A stretch of 8,790 nt of DNA from an uncultured Acidobacteriota bacterium (GTDB lineage: Bacteria > Acidobacteriota > Terriglobia > UBA7540). Shown one piece after another: positions 1-5,240 of the stretch (position 1 is the first letter of the stretch; every line of letters begins with the position of its first letter). Position numbers and translations under genes: made by a program. The stretch covers positions 1-8,790 of the forward strand of contig CALCEB010000205.1 in NCBI GenBank assembly GCA_937900045.1, read 5' to 3'. The notes beneath the pieces were generated by a model. That model made no database searches. It saw only the letters and a program-made list of their open reading frames with translations, and was not told the origin of the DNA.

Positions 1-835
1 GGTCTACGATCTCAAGATCGTACTTCACATCTTCGTAAAACTTTCCATCCGCATAGGCGATGGCCGTCCAGGTGTTGCGCCACACCAGCGGATTCTCTCG
101 CAGCGTGATGGCAACCGCTTTGAAATTGAATTTTTCCTGCAATCGCCGCGCCGCTTCCTTGTAAGGCTCGGCGGAAACCTTCTGAAAATCCTTTTCACCG
201 GTCTTGGCGTCCGCCCCGATCTTGAACACCACGCTAGTGTCCTCTTCCGTGGTAATCAGCACGTCCACGTATTCCATCAACGGTTCTTGAACCGCTTGCG
301 CTTTGTTCGGCGTCCAGAGCTTGGCGCGGTAATTCAAGTCGTAGCTCACGGTAACACCGGCCTCACGAGCCGCTTGCAAGGCTTCGCGCGTCACGGCCGC
401 AGCCGAGTCGCTGAGAGCCGGGGTGATGCCGCTCAGGTGGAACCATTTGGCGCCGGCGAACACCGCTTCCCAATGAACTTCGCCTGGGCGGATGGCGCTG
501 ATCGCCGAATTTGACCGGTCATAGAGGACCGAGCTGGGCCGCGGCGCCGCGCCGAATTCCACAAAGTAAATGCCCACGCGGCCATCATCGGTCCAGATGA
601 TTTCCGAAGTATCGACGCCAGCTTGCCGCACGCGGCCTGCCAGCAGCCGCCCCAACGGATTCCGCGGCAGGCGGGAAACCCACGCGCTGGTCAGCCCCAG
701 GCGCGATACGCCAACGGCGACGTTCAGCTCTCCCCCGCCGATTTGCACGTCCAGCGACGCCGTCTGCTCGAGGCGCTGAAAATGGGGCGGGGAAAGGCGA
801 ATCATGGCTTCGCCAAATGTCACCACATCAGCCAT
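1..835 (-). CDS. kdgK: 2-keto-3-deoxygluconate kinase (PfkB family), C-terminus off the left edge
   Basis: Predicted cytosolic sugar kinase that phosphorylates 2-keto-3-deoxygluconate with ATP to KDPG, which an aldolase then splits to pyruvate and glyceraldehyde-3-phosphate. 278 residues are visible. The protein opens MADVVTFGEAMIRLSPP and has the glycine-rich PfkB signature 1 (GGGELNVAVGVSRLG, residues 33-47). The segments YDRSNSAIS (105-113), FHLSGITPALSDS (132-144) and SYDLNYRAKLW (164-174) are those I associate with the KDG-kinase branch rather than fructokinase or ribokinase. The C-terminal PfkB signature with the catalytic Asp (GAGDS type) should lie just beyond the edge, because the visible part ends at YDLEIVD, which usually precedes it. 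The ATG at 835-833 is well supported by a GGAGG seven bases upstream (843-847). The next gene upstream on the same strand, a CDGSH protein, ends 110 bp away, so cotranscription is possible. Substrate is inferred from family resemblance. Confidence 0.88.
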   Translation of the reverse strand, partial: MADVVTFGEAMIRLSPPHFQRLEQTASLDVQIGGGELNVAVGVSRLGLTSAWVSRLPRNPLGRLLAGRVRQAGVDTSEIIWTDDGRVGIYFVEFGAAPRPSSVLYDRSNSAISAIRPGEVHWEAVFAGAKWFHLSGITPALSDSAAAVTREALQAAREAGVTVSYDLNYRAKLWTPNKAQAVQEPLMEYVDVLITTEEDTSVVFKIGADAKTGEKDFQKVSAEPYKEAARRLQEKFNFKAVAITLRENPLVWRNTWTAIAYADGKFYEDVKYDLEIVD

Positions 836-903
836 TTAAAAACCTCCACCCGCGGAGACGAGCTATGAATGACAAAAGGCGAGATGAAAGCATCGGTCGG
901 CTC

Positions 904-942
904 GCTGGTCACTGGTCCCTCGTATCTCGTTTCTCGTCTCTA
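904..942. repeat. Imperfect heptanucleotide-periodic tract between two minus-strand genes
   Basis: Read on the plus strand, 904-917 is GCTGGTC ACTGGTC. After one extra C, 919-939 is CTCGTAT CTCGTTT CTCGTCT, followed by CTAG. Each block repeats with a 7-base period and one or two changes per unit. The tract fills most of the 110-bp gap between the CDGSH gene stop and the kdgK start. No protein or hairpin explains it. It resembles the short heptad repeats seen between genes in some bacteria, but I cannot tell whether it recurs in this genome. Confidence 0.55.
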
Positions 943-945
943 GCG

Positions 946-1197
946 TTAAGCTTGCGGCTTCGGCGCGGCGGGCGGCGGGGCCGGGGGCAGCGCGAACGCC
1001 TTTACTTCAGATTGGAACGCGCACTGTTTGTGGCTGCCATCGCAAAAGGGCTTGTTCTGCGAATGACCGCAGCGGCAAAGGGCGATCACCGTCCGCCCGG
1101 CCAGATCGAATGGGCTGCCGTCCTGGTCCACCACTATGAATTCCCCTTCAATGCGAAGCGAGCCGTTATTCCTGATCGTGATTTTGGTTTCGGCCAA
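946..1197 (-). CDS. CDGSH iron-sulfur domain protein
   Basis: 83-residue soluble protein with one complete CDGSH motif: C41-R-C43-G-H-S-x3-P-F-C52-D-G-S-H56. This fits the family pattern C-x-C-x2-S-x3-P-x-C-D-G-S-H, so C41, C43, C52 and H56 should bind a [2Fe-2S] cluster of the mitoNEET type. Family members are small electron-transfer or cluster-transfer proteins; the partner here is unknown. Before the motif is a short beta-rich stretch (ITIRNNGSLRIEGEF, residues 6-20). After it the protein ends in a low-complexity Pro/Ala tail (about 70-83). No membrane helix is present, unlike animal mitoNEET. The start is TTG at 1197-1195: no ATG or GTG lies in a usable place, and GAGGGAG about seven bases upstream is a good ribosome site. 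The gene lies upstream of kdgK on the same strand. Confidence 0.85.
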   Translation of the reverse strand: MAETKITIRNNGSLRIEGEFIVVDQDGSPFDLAGRTVIALCRCGHSQNKPFCDGSHKQCAFQSEVKAFALPPAPPPAAPKPQA

Positions 1198-1464
1198 ATT
1201 TAATTCTCCCTCGTTGGAAAGTTTCTTGACAGACCGGCCTGATTAGCAAAGGCGCGGGCGGACCAGCGGTGAAGCTGAGCTTTGCCCGTTGATGTCGCAT
1301 GAGTTGGTTCAAAAACGGCCTCGCCCCGCAGACCTGAGAAGAAAATATAACACGGAATCACGGCGGGTTTGCGCCAAGCGCGGGCGGAGCCAGATCTCTT
1401 CCGCCTGCCTGAAGCTCGCACCCCCATCGCTTCAAGCAAGGACTCCGAGGAGGCCGCTTGAACT

Positions 1465-1489
1465 AAAAAAATCTCTTGAAATTCAAGAG
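1465..1489 (-). terminator. Intrinsic terminator, leftward
   Basis: CTCTTGA (1473-1479) and TCAAGAG (1483-1489) form a perfect 7-bp stem with a 3-base loop. On the minus strand the stem is followed by one A and seven U (1471-1465). The stem is short and only moderately GC-rich, so efficiency may be modest. There is no minus-strand gene directly upstream of it, which is why a small RNA is proposed. Confidence 0.5.
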
Positions 1490-1633
1490 GGAATCTACTG
1501 GTCCATCTGGGCGTACGCAATTGGGTGGCTGGCGCAGAGCCTAACTCTGCGAAGCAATCGCGGGTCCGATGACATCGATAACAACCTATCCAAAATCACG
1601 GTGTGCCGCGGCTACCCTTCCACCTCAAGCTCA
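1465..1633 (-). ncRNA. Candidate small RNA or short leader transcript, leftward
   Basis: A possible leftward transcript of about 170 nt would run from the weak promoter at 1640-1670 to the hairpin and U-tract at 1465-1489. It contains a second perfect stem: CGCAGAG at 1533-1539 pairs with CTCTGCG at 1545-1551 around a 5-base loop. I find no convincing reading frame inside it. The element combination (start signal, internal hairpin, intrinsic terminator, no ORF) is what a bacterial small RNA looks like, but it does not match any RNA family I recognise. The rest of the gene-free stretch, 1198-1464, shows nothing else that I can support. Confidence 0.28.
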
Positions 1634-1639
1634 AATGGC

Positions 1640-1670
1640 ATCACAACCCACTGCCCCTGCGTAAAGTCAA
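1640..1670 (-). promoter_or_regulatory. Possible weak sigma70-type promoter, leftward
   Basis: On the minus strand TTGACT (1670-1665, five of six to consensus) is followed after 19 bases by TGTGAT (1645-1640, four of six). The spacing is long and the -10 poor, so this is tentative. Its -35 is the mirror half of the palindrome GTCAATTGAC (1666-1675), whose other half is the -35 of the rightward promoter. The two promoters would therefore compete for, or be controlled at, the same site. Confidence 0.28.
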
Positions 1671-1699
1671 TTGACACAGGGCAGAGGGTGCGATAAGAT
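1671..1699 (+). promoter_or_regulatory. Sigma70-type promoter for the membrane protein gene
   Basis: A perfect TTGACA at 1671-1676 is followed after exactly 17 bases by TAAGAT at 1694-1699 (four of six to TATAAT). Transcription would begin near 1706, leaving a 5' leader of about 45 bases with a GGAGGG ribosome site before the ATG at 1752. The TTG of this -35 box is also in frame with the gene and could be mistaken for a start codon. Confidence 0.65.
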
Positions 1700-1736
1700 C
1701 GACGCCCATTCCCCAAATCGCATCGCCAATAGAATC

Positions 1737-1742
1737 GGAGGG
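1737..1742 (+). promoter_or_regulatory. Ribosome binding site that fixes the start at 1752
   Basis: GGAGGG nine bases before ATG 1752. The reading frame is open 27 codons further upstream to a TTG at 1671, but that TTG lies inside the -35 hexamer and has no ribosome site, so 1752 is chosen. Confidence 0.7.
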
Positions 1743-1751
1743 ATCGGCTGC

Positions 1752-2540
1752 ATGAGCACTCCAGGATCAAGTCCGCTCGAGGACCAGTTTGCGCATCGTT
1801 TCGACGGGGAACGGAAACTACTCTTGGAACTCACTGGCTTGGCACCGTTAGAGAGCGTCGAGGCCGACAACAAGGCGCAATGGAGCGAACTGGCTCAGGC
1901 GTTGATGGCACAGGCGGGCGCCCGCTATGTAGCACGGACGCTCGACGAACGCAATCAGACCTATCAGAAGGCGTTGAAGCCCCGCCTTAAGGTGATTGCT
2001 GACCGCCTGAAGGCAATCAGAAAAGCTATGAAGAAAAGCAGGGGTCGCCTGAAAAAGGCCGCAGCCAGGGCTGGACCAGAGGGCGCAGCAGTGCTCGCTT
2101 CCGAAGATTCATATCTGGATAAGACCTATAAGCAACTGCGAAGCGCCGGCAAGGGGCTTGACCGCCACCTGAATGCGATACTGCGACGAAGCAAGCTGGA
2201 GCGCGTAGGTCTTGAGGCACTGCTCGCGGCCTTTCTTCTTGCGGTGTTCACCATCGGCGCTGAAAAGATTGCGGATTCGGTTTACCGGTGGGCGGCTCCC
2301 TTGTCCCCAAGAGATTGCGTCGGTTTGTGGTTCGTCATCACCTTAATTCTCTTCGCGGCGGGACGCTGGTTCTTTGAGCCACGTATCGAGCGCATGCTCG
2401 AGGCGCGGCTACACAGGTCCACGAAAGAGGCGCTTGACCTCTACTACGTAGAACGTACACACCTCGAGTATCGCGTCGCCATCCTAGACTATGAGACCGA
2501 GGCCTCGAACAGCAGGCTGAAGAGCCACGGTGTGCTCTGA
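1752..2540 (+). CDS. Unrecognised two-helix membrane protein with a basic helical N-terminal region
   Basis: 262 residues; I do not recognise the family. Residues 1-150 are hydrophilic and look almost wholly helical. They include a strongly basic stretch (about 75-106, rich in Lys/Arg, for example KAMKKSRGRLKKAAARAG) that could form a coiled coil or contact acidic lipid or nucleic acid. Two hydrophobic segments follow, at about 153-176 (EALLAAFLLAVFTIGAEKIA) and 188-208 (DCVGLWFVITLILFAAGRWF), separated by a short charged loop. A helical charged tail (209-262) rich in Glu, Arg and aromatic residues closes the protein. There is no signal peptide and no enzymatic motif. With two helices and long hydrophilic ends, both ends probably face the cytoplasm. 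The gene has its own promoter (1671-1699), ribosome site and downstream terminator (2725-2760), so it is a single-gene transcript. No neighbour suggests a function. Confidence 0.78.
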   Translation: MSTPGSSPLEDQFAHRFDGERKLLLELTGLAPLESVEADNKAQWSELAQALMAQAGARYVARTLDERNQTYQKALKPRLKVIADRLKAIRKAMKKSRGRLKKAAARAGPEGAAVLASEDSYLDKTYKQLRSAGKGLDRHLNAILRRSKLERVGLEALLAAFLLAVFTIGAEKIADSVYRWAAPLSPRDCVGLWFVITLILFAAGRWFFEPRIERMLEARLHRSTKEALDLYYVERTHLEYRVAILDYETEASNSRLKSHGVL

Positions 2541-2541
2541 G

Positions 2542-2557
2542 TGCGTCAATTGATGCA
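2542..2557. repeat. Near-perfect 16-bp palindrome directly after the membrane gene
   Basis: TGCGTCAA and TTGATGCA are inverted copies with one mismatch, beginning two bases after the stop codon. Its core GTCAATTGA (2545-2553) is identical to the core of the palindrome in the promoter region at 1666-1674, so the same 9-mer flanks the gene on both sides. It could be a protein-binding site, a weak hairpin or chance. Confidence 0.4.
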
Positions 2558-2696
2558 AGAGGCGTATCCATTTCGTCCGTGGACCGCTGCCGAAGTCCTG
2601 TAATGAGCTTAGAGCTGCGGAAAAACTGCGTGGAGACATGAGTCCCTTTTGCCATTCTTCGAGCAGTTCGAGTTGGACCAGTTAGCGCCGCCCGAG

Positions 2697-2724
2697 CGGG
2701 TAGATACAAGCGGGTAGATACAAG
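2697..2724. repeat. Two exact tandem copies of a 14-bp unit
   Basis: CGGGTAGATACAAG occurs at 2697-2710 and again at 2711-2724. The two bases before each copy (AG) also match, giving 16 bases of perfect periodicity. The second copy runs straight into the terminator stem. The likely origin is a local slippage duplication at the foot of the hairpin. Confidence 0.7.
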
Positions 2725-2760
2725 CCACGGACAGTGCTTTCCTGTCCGTGGGCTTTTCTT
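2725..2760 (+). terminator. Strong intrinsic terminator after the membrane gene
   Basis: CCACGGACAG (2725-2734) pairs perfectly with CTGTCCGTGG (2742-2751) around a 7-base loop. The flanking AAG before and GCTT after can extend the stem past one extra G. The run TTTTCTT at 2754-2760 follows. The orientation fits the plus-strand gene ending at 2540, giving a 3' untranslated region of about 185 bases. On the minus strand there is no U-tract after the stem, so it is not a good terminator for the VWFA-related gene. The remaining sequence between 2541 and 2889 shows no convincing gene. Confidence 0.75.
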
Positions 2761-2889
2761 CAGGCGCGATACGCTTCCGGTAGCCGCACATCGTCAATCG
2801 GGATCGGGCAGCCGGCAACCTCATCTGCGCCGCGCTCTTTACGTGCCGCCGTGGGTGCCGGTGCGACGCGATCCCTGTCTGCGCGCCTT

Positions 2890-3660
2890 CTATGCGCATC
2901 TGCTGGCCTGAGGCAGACTTAAAATGCAGGCCCTGGCCGCAGCGAGGCCGGAAGACGCGGCCCGCGCCAGGATGCGCCTGATCTGTTGGCGCGTCTGGTT
3001 CCTTTCATCTTTTGTCTGAAAGCCGGCTGCCATTTCATTGGCCAGGCGGTTGAGGGCTCTAACGGCCTCCGCCTTGTCGTGGGTGAAGGGAACGGCCACG
3101 TGGAGCGATCCCCCGATCCAGTATACGGATATGTAATCCACCGGCCAGATGGCCTTCTGCAAGTATTCGGTCGCGGCTTGCAGAGCATAATACGTATCGG
3201 CATGGCTCATGTCTGCCAGATCGAGGACCAACGTAATAAATTGCGCCTCTCCGCCCGTTGCTATAACGTTCCCCGCCGGGCGTTGCGGGTGGGCCTTCGT
3301 CCCGCTCCGCTCCCGAGTAGCACGACCCCCAAAGGTCGTGATCCTCTGACGCACGCCGTTTTCGTACACCTTGAAATCAGCAGCCTTGAGGCCGGAAACG
3401 TAATGCCCCCATCGATCCTGCACGACCACGTCCACCTCGACGGTCGGAGCCATGATCTGAATGGTCTTGGAGGAGGGGGTTTCAGGAGGCTTTAACATGG
3501 GACGCTGGAGGGCAGTAAATCCCAGGGTCAGCAGACTGACCGGCAGGGCGAACATCGTCAAGGCCAGAACCAACGCCTTCACGAGTCCTCGCTTAGCCCG
3601 GCCGATTCCCTTATGCGGCAGAGCGGCACGCCGGAATGGGCGCCGGAACAGCGCAAGCAT
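2890..3660 (-). CDS. VWFA-related domain protein, apparently C-terminally truncated
   Basis: 256 residues. A basic N-terminus is followed by one hydrophobic helix (about 26-50, GLVKALVLALTMFALPVSLL), a likely membrane anchor or signal. Residues 74-110 (VEVDVVVQDRWGHYVSGLKA and the following DFKVYENGVRQRITTF) match the conserved opening of the acidobacterial VWFA-related family. The first strand of the Rossmann-like vWA fold follows (FITLVLDLADMSHADT, 141-156), then YISVYWIGGSLHVAVPFTHD (176-195). The usual metal-site DxSxS is not intact (D-L-A-D-M-S). The frame stops soon after the helix near RNQTRQQIRRILARA (220-234), where I would expect roughly another hundred residues completing the domain. 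No other frame downstream clearly continues it, so this is a shortened protein or a decayed gene. The start is ATG at 3660 with a weak AGGGG before it; a stop in the same frame lies about 33 bases upstream. Function in this family is mostly uncharacterised. Confidence 0.68.
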   Translation of the reverse strand: MLALFRRPFRRAALPHKGIGRAKRGLVKALVLALTMFALPVSLLTLGFTALQRPMLKPPETPSSKTIQIMAPTVEVDVVVQDRWGHYVSGLKAADFKVYENGVRQRITTFGGRATRERSGTKAHPQRPAGNVIATGGEAQFITLVLDLADMSHADTYYALQAATEYLQKAIWPVDYISVYWIGGSLHVAVPFTHDKAEAVRALNRLANEMAAGFQTKDERNQTRQQIRRILARAASSGLAAARACILSLPQASRCA

Positions 3661-3694
3661 GATTGCCCCTTTTCCCGCTCCCAGAGTATTTCAA
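3611..3694 (-). CDS. Possible 27-codon leader ORF overlapping the VWFA-related gene start
   Basis: The best ribosome site in the region, AAAGGAGGAG (3708-3699 on the minus strand), is not placed for the VWFA-related ATG at 3660. It sits six bases before a TTG at 3694-3692. That TTG opens a 27-codon frame, different from the VWFA-related frame, which reads LKYSGSGKRGNHACAVPAP and ends with TAA at 3613-3611, about 50 bases inside the larger gene. This could be a leader peptide that couples translation, or a sign that the annotated gene's 5' end carries a frame change. The peptide itself looks like nothing known. Confidence 0.25.
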   Translation of the reverse strand: MKYSGSGKRGNHACAVPAPIPACRSAA

Positions 3695-3896
3695 TTGTCT
3701 CCTCCTTTCAAGCTGTCGCGTTAGTTGGCAGGGGGGAAGTTTGGCCGCTGTCCCGGGAGTCTGGTATTTACGCCACGTTCACGCTTACCGCACGGCTCGA
3801 TGTAAAATAATGGCAACAAATTGGCTCTCAAGCATCCAATGAGCATTTACAATATTCAACAATACCCGGGGACAAGAATTCTACGGAGTTGACAAA

Positions 3897-4397
3897 ATGA
3901 ACAAATCAGCGCCCGAAGATCAATCGACATTGCGCGAACACATTCTCTACCTGCTTGAGGGCGGCGGCGCGCATTTAAGTTTCGAGAAGGCCCTAGCGGG
4001 GTTGCCCGCCAAACTGCAAGGGACAAGGCCGCGCGGCGCGCCGCACTCACCATGGGAGATTGTGGAGCACCTGCGCATTGCCCAATGGGATATCCTGGAG
4101 TTCAGCATCAATCCAAAACACGTTTCGCCCGCATGGCCAGAGGGTTATTGGCCGGGCGATCCTGCTCCCGCCAGCGCCGGCGCCTGGCAACGCGCCGTGC
4201 GGGATTTCAGCCACGACCTGGAGGCCATGCAAAAACTGGTGGCTGATCCAACCACGGACCTCTTTATCCCGATCCCGCACGGCAGCGGGCAGACGATCCT
4301 GCGGGAAGCCCTGTTGGTGGCGGATCACAACGCTTACCATCTGGGTGAATTGGTGCTGGTACGACGGCTGCTTGGGGCCTGGCCCGCGGCAGGTTAG
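3897..4397 (+). CDS. DinB/YfiT-like four-helix metal-binding protein
   Basis: 166 residues, a normal size for the DinB superfamily of four-helix bundles. Three histidines fall where the family places its metal triad: H58 in PWEIVEHLRIAQWDI (52-66), and H144 and H148 in LLVADHNAYHLGELVLVRR (139-157). Characterised relatives include metal-dependent thiol-S-transferases (bacillithiol and mycothiol transferases) and YfiT-type hydrolases. The actual reaction here cannot be read from sequence. It is cytosolic, with no signal or membrane segment. ATG 3897 follows GGAG (3885-3888) at a good distance. The 236-bp space before it, shared with the divergent VWFA-related gene, contains no promoter I would assert; TACAAT at 3848-3853 is a possible -10 without a well-spaced -35. 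It is transcribed toward the minus-strand gene that ends at 4496. Confidence 0.85.
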   Translation: MNKSAPEDQSTLREHILYLLEGGGAHLSFEKALAGLPAKLQGTRPRGAPHSPWEIVEHLRIAQWDILEFSINPKHVSPAWPEGYWPGDPAPASAGAWQRAVRDFSHDLEAMQKLVADPTTDLFIPIPHGSGQTILREALLVADHNAYHLGELVLVRRLLGAWPAAG

Positions 4398-4479
4398 GGG
4401 CCTTGTCGTTTCAGGGGCGGGTTCGCCGCGGCCACTGCCCTTCCTCGTGTGACCACGAGGGTCACCCTAATGGGACATC

Positions 4480-4500
4480 AAGGGCGAGCCCTTCTTTAGT
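4480..4500 (+). terminator. Possible weak terminator after the DinB-like gene
   Basis: AAGGG (4480-4484) and CCCTT (4489-4493) can pair around CGAG, followed by CTTTAGT. The stem is only five or six base pairs and the T-run is broken, so this is marginal. It overlaps the stop codon of the convergent gene. A second perfect stem nearby, CCTCGTG (4443-4449) with CACGAGG (4454-4460), has no T-run on either side. Confidence 0.28.
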
Positions 4501-5092
4501 TGACCCCGCCGGATGATTCCCCAACGCGGACCAGTTCGATCCGCGTCTTTCCGTCTTCTTCGCGCAAGGATACAATCCTTTCCAGGTTGCCGTGCTTGAT
4601 TTCAAACACCATCTTGCCTTCGGAGTCTCGCTCTGTGAACTTGGTCACTTGGCCGCTCAGCCGCTTGTTATAGAAATCCTTGACCTTGTCGATGGGGTCT
4701 GAGGTTTCGAACTTGCCCGCGACCACTCCAACGTGTTCATGGCCCGGCACCCCAATGCTCACAGCCGCTGAGTTGTCCTTATCCACGGGTGTCGCGCCGG
4801 GATAAATGGGCAAGCCCAGGCGAGCCTCGTTGATGCCCACATCCTTGCGAACTTCCACATTCCCGGCGGGCGTTTGGATGGAAACTTGCTTCTTTCCGTT
4901 CAATCCATCCGAAACATTGATGTGGACGTTGTGGGAAATCAAGCGCAATCCCGTCCAGACGGCAAAAATTGCTCCCACGACGATGATCCCGAGGATCAGA
5001 ACCACAATCAGGACGACGTTGGACCCCGATTTGGGCGGGGTAGGCGGCGCGGGAGGCATGGGAGGCCGGGGCGGTTGAGGCGGCATTGACAT
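4496..5092 (-). CDS. Proline-rich single-pass membrane protein downstream of glpX
   Basis: 198 residues. Residues 1-21 are almost entirely Pro with Met, Gln and Ala (PPQPPRPPMPPAPPTPP). One hydrophobic helix follows (about 25-47, NVVLIVVLILGIIVVGAIFA). The remaining 150 residues are soluble and probably outside the membrane. They contain LGLPIYPGATPV (92-103), then KFETSDPIDKVKDFYNKRL (127-145) and a beta-rich end. The YPGA plus D-x-V-x-x-FY pattern resembles small acidobacterial membrane-anchored proteins of unknown function. I cannot name a family. The ATG at 5092-5090 is chosen because AAGGAG (5104-5099) lies six bases before it; a TTG in frame at 5110 lies before that ribosome site. It follows glpX on the same strand after 148 bp, so read-through from glpX is possible. 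No clear promoter is visible in the gap. Confidence 0.8.
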   Translation of the reverse strand: MSMPPQPPRPPMPPAPPTPPKSGSNVVLIVVLILGIIVVGAIFAVWTGLRLISHNVHINVSDGLNGKKQVSIQTPAGNVEVRKDVGINEARLGLPIYPGATPVDKDNSAAVSIGVPGHEHVGVVAGKFETSDPIDKVKDFYNKRLSGQVTKFTERDSEGKMVFEIKHGNLERIVSLREEDGKTRIELVRVGESSGGVN

Positions 5093-5240
5093 GGCATGCT
5101 CCTTAAACAAATATCGCCTTCACAGGTCTCGCCCCATGCAAGGGCGGCGCCGAAAAGGGCAGGGTCCAGGAATTCTTCCCGGGCCTCATTGGTGGTTACG
5201 ATTTCGTGAAGAGTTTTGTTCCTCAAACCGGGACCTCAGT

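Noticed and set aside
1200..1520. 106-codon minus-strand frame upstream of the CDGSH gene
   Set aside because: It spans the hairpin and U-tract terminator and starts without a ribosome site; composition is not protein-like.
1520..1590. Possible tRNA because of a small stem-loop and a GGGTCCGAT stretch
   Set aside because: No acceptor stem or T-arm can be formed; only one hairpin is real.
2639..2686. 15-codon frame MSPFCHSS after GGAG in the 3' region of the membrane gene
   Set aside because: Too short, serine low complexity, no support beyond a short purine stretch.
2609..2899. Minus-strand frame after the VWFA-related gene, considered as its frame-shifted continuation
   Set aside because: The sequence does not resemble the missing half of the domain and crosses the tandem repeat and terminator hairpin.
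3821..3853. Promoter for the DinB-like gene (TTGGCT and TACAAT)
   Set aside because: The spacer is 21 bases, too long for a credible sigma70 promoter.
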